64,000 nt of DNA from Planctomicrobium piriforme. Lineage in GTDB: Bacteria > Planctomycetota > Planctomycetia > Pirellulales > UBA1268. Shown here piece by piece: positions 18,456-32,649 of the stretch; positions within the stretch are counted from its first letter, which is position 1; each line of letters opens with the position of its first letter. The notes under the pieces are model-generated. The model was given only the letters and a program-made list of their open reading frames with translations. It was not told the DNA's origin and made no database searches. Both the position numbers and the translations under genes were made by a program. The stretch is taken from the NCBI GenBank assembly GCA_945861585.1, contig CAMAVC010000001.1:131947-195946 (forward strand), written 5' to 3'.

Positions 18456-18592
18456 GTGAGCATCCTTCGTGAGTTACGAATCGTTCAATTTGGTCCCGGC
18501 TCGGGGGCGGCAAAAGTCTCCTCGCGTGGGCCGCGGCGGCCCAAGGCTCGTCGAGCGTTCGCCGACCCCCTCGCCTCGCGTATGTGATGTTC

Positions 18593-19624
18593 CTATGCCC
18601 AGCCGTGCGCGTCGCGGACGGCGAGCATGGTCTTGAGGATGGTGTTCCAGGTCTTCGGGTCTTCGAGCGTCTTGTTCGGAAACATGCAGCCGTCCCAGCA
18701 GATGTGCTTGATGCCCCGTTTGTCGGCGTCTTTGAGCCAGAGCCCCGAGCACTTCACGATGTCGAGCTTGCCCTTGGGGTCGTCTGCCGGACAGTGCTTG
18801 CCCGTCTTGTCGTGCGAGCCCGCGCCGTGCACTTCGCCGTCGTTCTGGGCCACGTGGAAGTCGATCGTCCAGGGCCTGAGCTTGTCCACCATCTTCTCGT
18901 AGGCGGGCCAGAACTCGGCCTCCGTGTAGCCCGGCTGCACGAGGGCGTGCTCCGGGGCGTTGTAGCCGAGCAGATAGAGATACGTGTGGGCGAGATCGGC
19001 CTGGAAGCCGAGCGTCTCGGGCATGCCGACCTCTTCGAGTAGGTCGAGCATGTCCTTCCACGAGTGCATGCCCGCCCAGCAGATCTCCCCTTCGGCCGCC
19101 AGTCGCTGGCCGTTGTCACGGGCGATCGTGGCCGCCTCGCGGAACGTCTCCGCGATTTTGGCCGTGTTGGCCTTGGCATGCTCCCGCCACTTGGCCACGC
19201 CGAACTCGGCAGAGTCGATGCGGATCACGCCATACTTCCGCACGCCGTGCTTCTCGAACACCTTCGCGATCCGGCAGGCCATCTTTACGGCCGAAAGAAA
19301 TTTTTCCTTCGCGGCCGCATCGCCCATCGCCGAATCGCCCACCGTGCCCGGCCACACCGGGGCCACGAGCGAACCGACCGAGAAGCCGTGCTTCGCGATC
19401 AGGTCGGCGATCTTCCCGAGCTCGGCATCGCTCGCCTCGGGGTTCGTGTGCGGCAGAAACAAGAAGTAGTCGATGCCGTCGAACTTCTGCCCGTTGACGT
19501 TCGCAGCAGCGGTCAGCTCGAGCATCCGCTCGAGCGAGATCGGCGGCTCCTGGCCGGGATCGGTGCCCTTGCCGACGAGGCCGGGCCACATGGCGTTGTG
19601 AAGCTTGGGGGCGGTATGCGGCAT
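18593..19624 (-). CDS. Sugar phosphate isomerase/epimerase (AP-endonuclease-2-like TIM barrel)
   Basis: A 343-aa protein of the xylose-isomerase-like TIM-barrel family. Candidate metal ligands lie on strand ends: [41 protein letters not shown] (Asp-x-x-His), [20 protein letters not shown] and HICWDGCMF. Members isomerise or epimerise keto-sugars and inositol derivatives with divalent metal. The start ATG shares its A with the stop of the upstream cupin gene (TGATG), indicating translational coupling. The ORF track extended this frame through the cupin gene to 20614; that extension is Arg/Pro-rich shadow. Its partner genes (cupin isomerase, Gfo/Idh/MocA) argue for a shared sugar pathway. Confidence 0.9.
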   Translation of the reverse strand: MPHTAPKLHNAMWPGLVGKGTDPGQEPPISLERMLELTAAANVNGQKFDGIDYFLFLPHTNPEASDAELGKIADLIAKHGFSVGSLVAPVWPGTVGDSAMGDAAAKEKFLSAVKMACRIAKVFEKHGVRKYGVIRIDSAEFGVAKWREHAKANTAKIAETFREAATIARDNGQRLAAEGEICWAGMHSWKDMLDLLEEVGMPETLGFQADLAHTYLYLLGYNAPEHALVQPGYTEAEFWPAYEKMVDKLRPWTIDFHVAQNDGEVHGAGSHDKTGKHCPADDPKGKLDIVKCSGLWLKDADKRGIKHICWDGCMFPNKTLEDPKTWNTILKTMLAVRDAHGWA

Positions 19625-20889
19625 CAGAGCGCCTTTCCGTGCTTGGGGAGATCGGGATGGACGTCGGGGCCGAAGTAGCGGAGCGAGACGAGCGGGCCGG
19701 GGCCGGTGTTTTCCACCGTGTAGCCCGCGGCTGCGGCGTCGGCCGAGATGAAGAGCTCGTCGGCCGTCATCTCGCCGAAACGGATGAGCGTGGGAGTGGC
19801 CACGTCGTGCACGCCCACCCTGCCCTCGCCCTGCACCGTGATCCAGCCGCTGGCACCGGCGTCGTGAATCGTGACCTTCGCGCCCGGCTCGAGCGTGAGC
19901 TCCTTGGCGCTGAAGAGCTGCTGGCCGTCGACGTGGCCGTAGACGATCCAGCGGTCGGTCGCCCCGGGCACGCTCCGTTTTTCGTCCACGATCGGTGAGA
20001 GAAAGTTGCTCTCCTTGTAGTGGGTGTCGACGTTCTTCTCCCAGTCGAGCTGGCCGATGATGAAGTCGAGATCGTGGTGCTTCTCCTTGGGCATGTCCTT
20101 GACGAGCAGGCTCCACGGCACCGCCCGGCCCTCTACGAGCGACTGGAACATCGCAAACACGTCGCTGCCCCACTGCGGCTCGTAGGTGAGGAGCGAGCCC
20201 GGGGCATGCAACACGCCCGGCGGAATCAGCCAGCCGGTGCCGCGCTCGAGGCGATAGGCCTTCGAGAGGCCGAGAATGCCGTTGTCGCCCCTGTTCCAGT
20301 TTTCCAGGCAGCGCCGCAGGTCGGCCTTCGTCGTGCCGGGCTCGAGGCCCATGAAGGTGTAGGGAAAGTTGTTGTCGCAGTTGTTGTACTGCGGCGGGAA
20401 GTAGTAGCTCTCGGGCTTGCCTTCCTGGCCGACGAGCTTCGCGTCGGCGAACGACTGGTGCATGTGGTGCGGGATCGGCCCCATGTTGTCGAAGAACTTC
20501 GAGTACACCGGCCACTTCTTGTAGCGATCCCAGATGCGAGAGCCGACGAGTTTCGCAGCCCCCTCCGCCACCGCATCTTTGAGCAGGAACCGCTCGCCGT
20601 CGAACACGCACCACGAAAGCCCCTCGTCGGGCACGCGGCCTTCGTTCGCGGCTTCCGTCGTGCTGGCGAACCAGCGCTCATCGATGCCGCCCCGGTCGAG
20701 GCCGTAGGCGTAGTAGTCATCGGGATGGAGGCGGACGCGCTTGCCGGGATGGAGGAAGCTCCGCGGCACCCATGTGGGCGAGAGCCGGAGCATGCCCTTG
20801 CCGGCGTTCATCGCCTTGTCGAGCGCGGTCGAGACATTCTTCGCCTCGGGCAGCTTGGCAGATTTCTTTGCAGCGGTGGCCGTGGCCAT
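19624..20889 (-). CDS. Cupin-fold, phosphomannose-isomerase-like protein
   Basis: A 421-aa protein with two jelly-roll regions. The first includes [18 protein letters not shown] and [20 protein letters not shown], with His/Glu residues placed as in type-I mannose-6-phosphate isomerases. The second has [45 protein letters not shown]. The N-terminus ([18 protein letters not shown]) is short and Lys/Ala-rich with no signal peptide. It is coupled (TGATG) to the downstream TIM-barrel isomerase. The likely role is isomerisation of, or binding to, a sugar or sugar acid; the precise substrate is not readable. The start at 20889 was selected because the track's upstream part (to 21378) is shadow of the DUF72 gene. 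Confidence 0.8.
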   Translation of the reverse strand: MATATAAKKSAKLPEAKNVSTALDKAMNAGKGMLRLSPTWVPRSFLHPGKRVRLHPDDYYAYGLDRGGIDERWFASTTEAANEGRVPDEGLSWCVFDGERFLLKDAVAEGAAKLVGSRIWDRYKKWPVYSKFFDNMGPIPHHMHQSFADAKLVGQEGKPESYYFPPQYNNCDNNFPYTFMGLEPGTTKADLRRCLENWNRGDNGILGLSKAYRLERGTGWLIPPGVLHAPGSLLTYEPQWGSDVFAMFQSLVEGRAVPWSLLVKDMPKEKHHDLDFIIGQLDWEKNVDTHYKESNFLSPIVDEKRSVPGATDRWIVYGHVDGQQLFSAKELTLEPGAKVTIHDAGASGWITVQGEGRVGVHDVATPTLIRFGEMTADELFISADAAAAGYTVENTGPGPLVSLRYFGPDVHPDLPKHGKAL

Positions 20890-21019
20890 GGTGGAAACCC
20901 CTCGTGGTGATGCGTCCTTGAGAACCGTGTTGTAAGGACCCTCGAAAAGACCCGCAAGCAGCGGCGTAGGGCAAACGTGAATCACGCCCGGCGGATTCCA
21001 GCCCGGCCGCTGATCGAAT

Positions 21020-22000
21020 TCATTCGCCCGCGGTGATCGCTGCCGCCAGGTGCTCCACCGACAGCGGTGCCGAGCCCTCGGCCTTGTTGTTGATCGTGAC
21101 ATACACATCGCGGCCCGCCGCTGCCGCCGTGCGGGCCAGCCGTGCAAGCGCAGTTCGGCTCGGCAGATCCTCCTCGACGATCCTGTTGAATGGGGAATAG
21201 TCTGCTTTCGCATCGTCGTAGGATCTGCCGGCGTGGAGGTTCCACCGCACGACGAGCGGCCCGGCCGCTGACGTATCCGCGTCAAACGCCCGGGCCTGCA
21301 GATCGACAGACGGCATTCGGGCATGCACCGCCAGACAGGGCACGGCGCCAGAGTCGGCGAGCGCGGCGGCGAAGGCACTCGTGACGAGATCGGGATCGCG
21401 CACCTCCACGGCGTAGAGGGGTCCGCGTGGCAGCATCGTCATGAAGGCCGCGATCCGGGCGCTGAGCCGGGGAACGTCGGCGAGCATCCGGCGACCGAGT
21501 GGTGGAAACTGGAACACGAGCGGCCCGGCCTTCGGTCCGACGCCCGCGACCGCCGGCCTGACGAACGCCGATGCAGCGGCAGCCGCGTCGAGGAACGTAG
21601 GGTTGTCGCGTGCCGCCTCTCCCGATCCAGCCTTGCGGACGACAGGATCGGTGATCGCAGCCGGCGCCTTCACGACGAACCGAAAGTCATCGGGCACCTG
21701 CGCGGCGTAGTGCGCGAACTCTGCGGTCGTCAGGGGCGCATAAAATGTGCGGTCGAGGCTCACGGTGTGGAACAACGGATGGCGGGCATACGCGGAGAGC
21801 CCACGCCGGGCGAGCATCTGCTCGGTCGCCGGCTTGCCGTTGCCGGCTGCGTAGACGAGCCCCGTCCAGCCCGGAAACGACCAGCTCGACGTGCCCAGGC
21901 GGATGCGGGCGGGCAACGCCGCGGCGAGTCCGCACATATCAGCACCGACTGGCGCCGGATCGACGCCATCGGCATCGGCGAAGAGAGACAGTTGCGACAT
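21020..22000 (-). CDS. DUF72 domain protein
   Basis: A 326-aa DUF72 (YecE-like) TIM-barrel protein of unknown biochemical role. The typical blocks are RIRLGTSSWSFPGWTGLVY, HPLFHTVSLDRTFYAPLTTAEFAHYAAQVPDDFRFVVKAP, GPLVFQFPPL, PLYAVEVRDPDLV, and the C-terminal DVYVTINNKAEGSAPLSVEHLAA. The ATG at 22000 is preferred to the TTG three bases earlier. It is divergent from the DUF3127 gene, and the two share a short upstream region. Confidence 0.92.
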   Translation of the reverse strand: MSQLSLFADADGVDPAPVGADMCGLAAALPARIRLGTSSWSFPGWTGLVYAAGNGKPATEQMLARRGLSAYARHPLFHTVSLDRTFYAPLTTAEFAHYAAQVPDDFRFVVKAPAAITDPVVRKAGSGEAARDNPTFLDAAAAASAFVRPAVAGVGPKAGPLVFQFPPLGRRMLADVPRLSARIAAFMTMLPRGPLYAVEVRDPDLVTSAFAAALADSGAVPCLAVHARMPSVDLQARAFDADTSAAGPLVVRWNLHAGRSYDDAKADYSPFNRIVEEDLPSRTALARLARTAAAAGRDVYVTINNKAEGSAPLSVEHLAAAITAGE

Positions 22001-22130
22001 CAACTGAGAATAGAGGAGAGGGAGTCACATGGTACGCACGGTTGGCTGAGCGTGGTACTCTTTCGGATGACCAGCCCGCCCGGCAGTGGTGCCGGTGCCC
22101 GACCAAAGAGAGCCAACGGCCGACAAACCC

Positions 22131-22511
22131 ATGAAAGACCCAACCGTCCGCGGCGTTGTCCACCTGATCGAGGAAACCAAGACCTTCGGTCAGAAGGGGT
22201 TTCGCAAGCGTCTGGTGGTGCTCGAGCAGTCCAAGGGCACGTTCACCAACTTCATTCCCGTCGAGTTCGTCAAGGAGGGCTGCGACGCGGTGGACGATCT
22301 GGTCGTGGGAACCGAGATCGAGGTGACCTACCGTCTGAGCGGCCGCCGCTGGCAGCGGGACGAGGCGAGCGAGGCCAAGTATTTTTTGAGTGCCGAGGGG
22401 CTCTCGTTCAAGCAGCTGTCCGGAAGCGGGCGGGGAAATGATCGAGCGGACGACGCCATCGACCCCAACGACGCGCTTGCCGAGTCCGGCTTTGATGACG
22501 TGCCGTTTTGA
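22131..22511 (+). CDS. DUF3127 protein, OB-fold-like with SSB-type acidic C-terminal tip
   Basis: A 126-aa protein matching DUF3127: a short beta-rich core (VRGVVHLIEETKTFGQKGFRKRLVVLEQ; TNFIPVEFVKEGCDAVDDLVVGTEIEVTYRLSGRRW) suggestive of an OB fold. A disordered Gly/Asp-rich linker leads to the tail ALAESGFDDVPF. That end closely resembles the acidic C-terminal tip of single-stranded DNA-binding protein (DDDIPF), which recruits repair and replication proteins. A DNA-binding accessory role is therefore plausible but inferred. The start at 22131 (MKDPTVRG) was chosen; the track's extra 15 residues look non-conserved. Confidence 0.82.
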   Translation: MKDPTVRGVVHLIEETKTFGQKGFRKRLVVLEQSKGTFTNFIPVEFVKEGCDAVDDLVVGTEIEVTYRLSGRRWQRDEASEAKYFLSAEGLSFKQLSGSGRGNDRADDAIDPNDALAESGFDDVPF

Positions 22512-22569
22512 GGCGGCCCTTCGCAAAGCCATAGCAGCAGGACTGATGCAGCTGCGGGCTCCAAGCCGG

Positions 22570-24270
22570 TCACGATGAGCCGTCGTCGTCCAGGGGTGAC
22601 GGATCGCCGACAGCTTCAGGCGAGGCGAAGGGCAGCCACTGCTGCGGGTCGTCGCGGGTGGCGGCCTTCCGGCTCCGCTGCAGGCCACTCCGGCCGAGCG
22701 AACGCCGCACCGGATCCTGCTGCATCGCCCCGCGGCGGTCGCGGCGGCTGCCGTGCCGCTCGGCCACGCCACGGGCCTCGTTGCGTGATGCGGGCGCGTT
22801 GCGCACGATCGCCAGCCGGCGCTTCGCCTCGCGAACCGCAGCAGCGTGATCGACGAGCGGCGCGGGATAGTCGTGGCCGATCACGCATCCGGCCGCGTGT
22901 TGCACGTCCGCCGGCATCGTCCATGGCATATGGACATACGCCGGTGGCACGCCGGCGAGCTCGGGCACCCAGCGGCGGATGAACACGCCGCGTGGATCCT
23001 GTTCGAGCGCCTGCTTCGTTGGGTTATAGATCCGCAGCGTGTTGATGCCGGTCGTGCCGCTTTGCATCTGCAGCTGCGACCAGTGGATCCCCGGCTCGAA
23101 GTCGAGGAAGTGCCGGGCGAGAAAGAGGCCGGTGGGCCGCCAGTGGAGCCAGAGGGAATAGCTGGCAAACGACACGACGAGGGCCCGCATCCGAAACGTG
23201 AGCCAGCCAGTGGCGACGAGGCTCCGCAGGCAGGCGTCCACGAGCGGATAGCCCGTCTTGCCTGCCTGCCAGGCGGCGAGCCGTTCGGGCGACACATCGG
23301 TTTCGCGCAGACCATCGGCCGCCCGCAGCATGTTGTGAAACTCGATCGCCGGTTCATCCTCGAGCTTCTGCATGAAGTGGCAGTGCCAGTGAAGCCGCGA
23401 CTGAACGGCCTTCAAGCTCCGCTGCCAGGCCTTGAGGTCGGCGCGGTCGCGCGGGTTCGGGGCGGCGAGAAGGCTCGCCTGCACCTCCTGCCGGCGGGCC
23501 TCGCTTGCCTGCCAGACCGTCCGCATCGAGATTGCGCCGAATGCCAGATACGGGCTCAAGCGTGAGCAGCTCGTCGGCGCCGTAAGCGGGCTCGAGATGC
23601 CCCCGGAATAGTGCCGCCCGCGGCGCGAAAGAAAGTCGTCGAGCACGTCCGCTGCCGCCCGTACGCCGCCCTGCTGGCGGTCCTTCGTGTCGGTGGGGAG
23701 CCCCAGATCGCGGCAGCCGAGGAGGCCGGCCGTGGCCAGCCCCGCGACGGTCGCGTGGCCACCGCGGCCAGTGCTCCGCGGCACGTCGGCCTGCACCGCC
23801 GTCATGCGGGCTTCCCACAGCCGATTCCACCCGTTCCGTGAGCCGAGCCGCCGCACGACGCCGGTCTGGGGCAGTTCGAGAAACTCGACGCCCGCCTCGC
23901 GGGCCCAGCAGCGCACCCGTCGATCGCGGGCATACGTCACGCCCGTGCCGGTCTCCTCGTGGGCCACGAGCAGCCGGAAGCCCGTCTCGCGGCGCAGCTC
24001 TTCGAGCATCGCCACCGCCTCGCCTCGCCGGGTGATGAGCCGAATGCCGAGCCGGCCGAGGGCGGTCTCGAGATCCGCGAGGCACTCGTGCTCGAAGGCC
24101 GCGTGGCTCATATCCCGCTCCGGCTGCGCGAGCACCTCGGGCTCGTAGAGAAATGCAGCGAACACAGCGCCGCCGCGCGAGCGGGCCACGGCCTCGGCGA
24201 GCGCCGGATGATCGCTTGCCCGCAGGTCACGCTTCAGCCACACACAGACCGGCACTGCATGATCAATCAT
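22570..24270 (-). CDS. Cryptochrome/photolyase family protein (non-classical FAD-binding group)
   Basis: A 566-aa cryptochrome/photolyase-family protein. The N-terminal antenna-type Rossmann domain (VCVWLKRDLRASDHPALAEAV) leads to the helical FAD-binding domain. There it has LSPYLAFGAISMRTVWQ, LHWHCHFMQKLEDEPAIEF, GKTGYPLVDACLRSLVATGWLTFRMRALVVSFASYSLWLHW, and NTLRIYNPTKQALEQDPRGVFIRRWVPELAGVPPAYVHMPW. The middle of this domain differs from the classical photolyase block (WMHNRVRM...DADLAANTLGWQW) seen in phrB at 45624. This one may therefore repair another lesion or serve as a light sensor. The C-terminal ~75 residues are a basic, low-complexity tail (HGSRRDRRGAMQQDP...). Start at MIDHAVPV. 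It lies 38 bases downstream of katG on the same strand. Confidence 0.9.
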   Translation of the reverse strand: MIDHAVPVCVWLKRDLRASDHPALAEAVARSRGGAVFAAFLYEPEVLAQPERDMSHAAFEHECLADLETALGRLGIRLITRRGEAVAMLEELRRETGFRLLVAHEETGTGVTYARDRRVRCWAREAGVEFLELPQTGVVRRLGSRNGWNRLWEARMTAVQADVPRSTGRGGHATVAGLATAGLLGCRDLGLPTDTKDRQQGGVRAAADVLDDFLSRRGRHYSGGISSPLTAPTSCSRLSPYLAFGAISMRTVWQASEARRQEVQASLLAAPNPRDRADLKAWQRSLKAVQSRLHWHCHFMQKLEDEPAIEFHNMLRAADGLRETDVSPERLAAWQAGKTGYPLVDACLRSLVATGWLTFRMRALVVSFASYSLWLHWRPTGLFLARHFLDFEPGIHWSQLQMQSGTTGINTLRIYNPTKQALEQDPRGVFIRRWVPELAGVPPAYVHMPWTMPADVQHAAGCVIGHDYPAPLVDHAAAVREAKRRLAIVRNAPASRNEARGVAERHGSRRDRRGAMQQDPVRRSLGRSGLQRSRKAATRDDPQQWLPFASPEAVGDPSPLDDDGSS

Positions 24271-24308
24271 CGCGACACCATCCGGGATACGGTCGGCCAC
24301 CTACCGAA

Positions 24309-28650
<4,342 letters not shown>

Positions 28651-28654
<4 letters not shown>

Positions 28655-29508
28655 GGCGCGATCGCCTCCTGAATCTCCCGCTCGCGCCGCCCGCCGAGGG
28701 CTGCCTTGAATGGATGGAGCAGTTGCCGAACGTAGCCTGCCGGCATCGGTTCGTGGACCCCGAAGTCTTCCGGCACCCGGTCGCGCGGCACGTAGTACGT
28801 GCCAAAGAGGATATCCCAGACGGGAAACAGGCCGGCGAAGTTCTTGTCGATCGCGGCCGGATCGCGCGAATGATGCCAGCGGTGGAACACCGGCGAGGCG
28901 ATCACGCACCGCAGCGGTCCAAAGTCCCAGTTCACGTTGGCATGGAGGAGGACGGCGTAGAGCGTCAGCACCGGTGCCGTGGTCGCCGTGACCACCGGAT
29001 TGAGCCCGAGCAGCAGCACCGGCACCGCCCGGCAGAGATTGCCCACGAGTTCGTTCACCGGATGCACACGGATGCTCGACATCCAGTCGAGATGCTCCGA
29101 GCTGTGATGCACCGCGTGAAACGGCCACCATCGTCCGCCGTGAAACATGCGGTGGTTCCAGTAGGCGAGGAAGTCAACGAGCAGATAGATCTCGACGGTC
29201 TGCAGCCAAAGGGGCTGCCGCGAGAGGGGCCCGAAGCCCGCATAGGCTCGCGTGCGAAACTCCTCCACCGAGGCGACGCCACTGGCCACGAGCAGGCCGA
29301 TCGGCAGCACGACGAGCATGCGAATGAGCGGCTTCGCGACGAGCGGCGTGAGGATCCAGTACGTGGCGTCGGTGAAAAATCCCTGCCGCACCACCGGCCG
29401 GCCACGACCGTTGCCGAGCAGCCGTTCGACCACAAAGAAGATCGCGGAGAGCACGATCAGGCCGAGCACGAGCCGCGACGGGCTTGGCGGGGTGTGGATG
29501 GCGAGCAT
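28651..29508 (-). CDS. Fatty acid hydroxylase / sterol desaturase family membrane protein
   Basis: A 285-aa integral membrane di-iron enzyme candidate. Histidine clusters are in order: YWNHRMFHGG, WPFHAVHHSSEHLDWM, and FHRWHHSRDPAAIDKNFAG. These match the HX3H, HX2HH and HX2HH boxes of the family that hydroxylates or desaturates lipids and sterols using oxygen. Hydrophobic helices flank them (LVLGLIVLSAIFFVVERLL, LIRMLVVLPIGLLVASGV). The gene is coupled by an ATGA overlap to the redoxin-cytochrome gene, which may supply or receive electrons. The ATG at 29508 was preferred over a GTG at 29562. Confidence 0.9.
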
Positions 29509-29697
29509 CGGCAGGCGGGCTCGGTGTGACGGCCCCGGGGGGACCGTGTCCGGACGGGACACGCGTCGGCGGGGCCAGGAGATTCAACGGCCGACCGGGC
29601 AGGGGGTTTTTCGCATACAAAAAGACCGCGGAATCAGCGTTGTCGGGCGAGGGTGCCGGCAGCATGATGACGTGTTCCTCCAGAGTCCACCCGCTCC

Positions 29698-32649
29698 ATG
29701 GCGACGCTTCCCCTCGACCGACTCGCCGCCAGCCTCGAGGGCGACGTCCACGCGGACGACCTCGCCCGCACGATCTACTCGACCGATGCCTCGGAATACC
29801 AGGAGCGGCCGCTGGCCGTCGCCTGCCCGAAGTCGGAGGCCGACGTGCGCCGGCTCGTGCAGTTCGCGGCGGAGCACCGCGTCGGCCTGATCCCGCGAGG
29901 GGCCGGCACGTCGCTCGCCGGGCAGGTGGTCGGCGGCGGGATCGTGGTCGATCTCGGGCGGCACATGCACAGGATCGCGGCCCTCGACGTCGCACGGCGG
30001 CGGGTGCGGGTGCAGCCGGGTGTCGTGCGCAATGAGCTCAACACGTTCCTCGCCCCGCACGGCCTCTTCTTCGGTCCCGAAACCTCCACCGCCTCCTGGG
30101 CCATGGTCGGCGGCATGGTGGGCAACAACTCCTGTGGCTCGAACTCGATCGCCTACGGCTCCACTCGCGACCATCTCATTTCGGTCCGCGGGTTTCTCGC
30201 CGACGGGAGTGAGGCGACGTTCGGGCCACTCTCCGCGGATGCCTTCGCGGCGAAGTGTGCCGGGCCTGCCACGCTCGAGACGCAGATATATCGTTCAATC
30301 CGCGACATCCTTGGCAACGAGGCAAACCGCCAGCTGATCCGTGACTCGTTTCCCCGGCCCGAGGTCACGCGTCGCAACACTGGCTACGCACTCGACGCCC
30401 TCCTCGACGCATCCTGCTTCGATCCTGGCAGCGCCGCCGAGTTCGACATGTGCCGGCTACTCGCCGGTTCGGAGGGCACGCTGTTCGTGGGTGTCGAGTT
30501 CGAACTCAACCTGATCCCGCTGCCGCCGCCCGGTGCGCTCGTCTGCGTCCATTGTCGTTCGGTCGACGAGGCGCTGCGGGCCACGCTCGTCGCCATGCAG
30601 CGCCGCGGCGGCGAGGTCGTGCTCACGGCCTGCGAACTGATCGACGACAAGATCCTCGCCTGCACGAAGGACAATGCCGAGCAGACCCGAAATCGGGCGT
30701 TCGTGGTCGGAGACCCGGGTGCCGTGCTCGTGGTCGAGTTCAAGCATGTCGACCGCCGCCGGGTGGAACAGGCGGTCGCGAGCCTCGAGGCGGATCTCCG
30801 GGCCGCCGGCCTCGGCTATGCCTATCCCGTGCTCCACGGCACCGACGGCGACAAGGTGTGGGAACTCCGGCGCGCCGGTCAGGGCCTCGTCAACAACGTG
30901 CCGGGTGACGCCAAGCCCCGCGAGATCGTCGAAGACACGGCGGTGGCAGTCGAGGATTTGCCCGCCTACATCGCCGAGTTCGACCGCCTCCTCGCCGAGA
31001 AGTACTCGATCGATTGCGTCCACTATGCCCACGCCGGAGCGGGTGAACTGCACCTGCGGCCACTCTTCGACCTCCGCACGCCAGCGGGGTTGAAGATGTT
31101 TCGCGCCGTCGCCACCGACGTCGCGGCCCTCGTGAAAAAATACCGCGGCAGCCTCTCCGGCGAGCACGGAGACGGCCGGCTCCGCGGAGAGTTCATCCGT
31201 ACGATGGTGGGCGACGAGTGCTATGCGTTGCTCGAGCGGGTGAAGCGGGCGTTCGACCCGCAGGGGATTTTGAATCCGGGAAAAATCATCGACACGCCGC
31301 CGATGGATACGTCGCTGCGGATCGTGCCCGGTGAACCCGAGCCGACCCGCGACACGGTGTTCCGCTTCGCCGACACCGGCGGCGTGCTCCGGGCTGCCGA
31401 AAAATGCACGGGCGTCGGTCAGTGCCGCAAGACACACCTGATCGGCGGCACGATGTGCCCGAGCTACATGGCCACGCGCAACGAGCGCGATACGACCCGG
31501 GCTCGGGCCAACGTCCTGCGGCAGGCGCTCGCCGATCCGGCCACGGCCGACCCTTGGTCGCGGCCTGAAGTCGCCGAGGTGATGGAGCTGTGCCTCTCGT
31601 GCAAGGCCTGCAAATCTGAGTGCCCTTCGAACGTCGACATGGCCCGGCTCAAGGCGGAGTGGCAGCAGCACGTGCACGACGCGAAGGGCGTGCCGCTGCG
31701 CACGCGGCTCGTGGCCGAGAGCGCGGCCTCGCTCCGCCGCGCGTCCGTCGTCCCCTGGCTCTACAACCTCGCCGTCACGGCGCCGGGCATCTCGACGCTC
31801 GTGAAGCAAGTGCTCGGCTTTCATCCGCGCAGGTCGCTCCCACCGCTGCCCGCGACCACGCTCCGCGGCTGGCTCGCCCGCCGGCCGCCGCGGCGATCGC
31901 CCGCGCCGCATGGCCGCGTGCATCTCTTCTGCGACGAGTTCACCGACACGCTCGACGCCCCGATCGGCATCCAGGCGGTCGAACTGCTCGAGGCCCTCGG
32001 CTGGGAGGTCGTCGTGCCCGAGCACGTCGACAGCGGCCGGGCGCATCTCTCCAAGGGGCTCGTGCGCACTGCCCGCGATCTCGCGAGCCGCAACGTCGAG
32101 CTGCTCTCGCGTGTGGTCACCGCCGACGCGCCGCTCGTCGGCATCGAGCCGTCGGCGATCCTGTCGTTTCGCGACGAGTATCCCGATCTCGTGCCCGAGC
32201 GGCTCGCTGCAGCGGCTCGCAACCTCGCCGGCCACGCGCTCCTGATCGACGAGTTCCTCGCCCGCGAGGCCGACCGCGGCCGGATCTCGGCCGACGCATT
32301 CACTGCCGAGCGGCGCGACATCAAGCTCCACGGCCACTGCCATCAGAAGGCGCTCTCGTCGCTCGCCCCCACGGTCGCGGCGCTCTCGCTGCCGCGGAAC
32401 TACTCGGTCGAGGTGATTCCATCGGGCTGCTGCGGGATGGCCGGGTCGTTCGGCTACGAGCGTGAGCATTTCGACCTGTCGATGCAGATCGGCGAGCTTG
32501 TGCTTTTTCCCGCGGTGCGAGCGGCCGGGCCGGAAGTGCTCCTCGCCGCCCCCGGCACGAGCTGCCGGCACCAGATCAAAGACGGAACGGGGCGCGAGGC
32601 CGGCCACCCCGTCGAGATCCTCCACGCCGCGCTCGTCGCTACGTCCTGA
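29698..32649 (+). CDS. FAD/Fe-S oxidoreductase of the YdiJ (D-2-hydroxyglutarate dehydrogenase-like) type
   Basis: A 983-aa three-part protein. An N-terminal FAD-binding-4 domain contains RGAGTSLAGQVVGGGIVVDLG and MVGGMVGNNSCGSNSIAYGSTRDH. It is followed by an FAD-linked oxidase C-terminal domain with VHYAHAGAGELHLRPLFDLR, HGDGRLRGEF and PQGILNPGKI. Ferredoxin-type Cys motifs come next (CTGVGQCRKTHLIGGTMCPSY; CLSCKACKSECPSNVDMARLK). A CCG-type domain ends the protein (HGHCHQKALSS, PSGCCGMAGSFGYE). This GlcD-plus-GlpC layout and length match YdiJ-type enzymes, which oxidise D-2-hydroxy acids and pass electrons to the quinone pool. It overlaps the convergent nucleotidyltransferase gene by 11 bases. 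Confidence 0.92.
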   Translation: MATLPLDRLAASLEGDVHADDLARTIYSTDASEYQERPLAVACPKSEADVRRLVQFAAEHRVGLIPRGAGTSLAGQVVGGGIVVDLGRHMHRIAALDVARRRVRVQPGVVRNELNTFLAPHGLFFGPETSTASWAMVGGMVGNNSCGSNSIAYGSTRDHLISVRGFLADGSEATFGPLSADAFAAKCAGPATLETQIYRSIRDILGNEANRQLIRDSFPRPEVTRRNTGYALDALLDASCFDPGSAAEFDMCRLLAGSEGTLFVGVEFELNLIPLPPPGALVCVHCRSVDEALRATLVAMQRRGGEVVLTACELIDDKILACTKDNAEQTRNRAFVVGDPGAVLVVEFKHVDRRRVEQAVASLEADLRAAGLGYAYPVLHGTDGDKVWELRRAGQGLVNNVPGDAKPREIVEDTAVAVEDLPAYIAEFDRLLAEKYSIDCVHYAHAGAGELHLRPLFDLRTPAGLKMFRAVATDVAALVKKYRGSLSGEHGDGRLRGEFIRTMVGDECYALLERVKRAFDPQGILNPGKIIDTPPMDTSLRIVPGEPEPTRDTVFRFADTGGVLRAAEKCTGVGQCRKTHLIGGTMCPSYMATRNERDTTRARANVLRQALADPATADPWSRPEVAEVMELCLSCKACKSECPSNVDMARLKAEWQQHVHDAKGVPLRTRLVAESAASLRRASVVPWLYNLAVTAPGISTLVKQVLGFHPRRSLPPLPATTLRGWLARRPPRRSPAPHGRVHLFCDEFTDTLDAPIGIQAVELLEALGWEVVVPEHVDSGRAHLSKGLVRTARDLASRNVELLSRVVTADAPLVGIEPSAILSFRDEYPDLVPERLAAAARNLAGHALLIDEFLAREADRGRISADAFTAERRDIKLHGHCHQKALSSLAPTVAALSLPRNYSVEVIPSGCCGMAGSFGYEREHFDLSMQIGELVLFPAVRAAGPEVLLAAPGTSCRHQIKDGTGREAGHPVEILHAALVATS

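Noticed and set aside
30457-32625. 722-aa minus-strand ORF
   Set aside because: Antisense of the YdiJ-like gene; no motifs.
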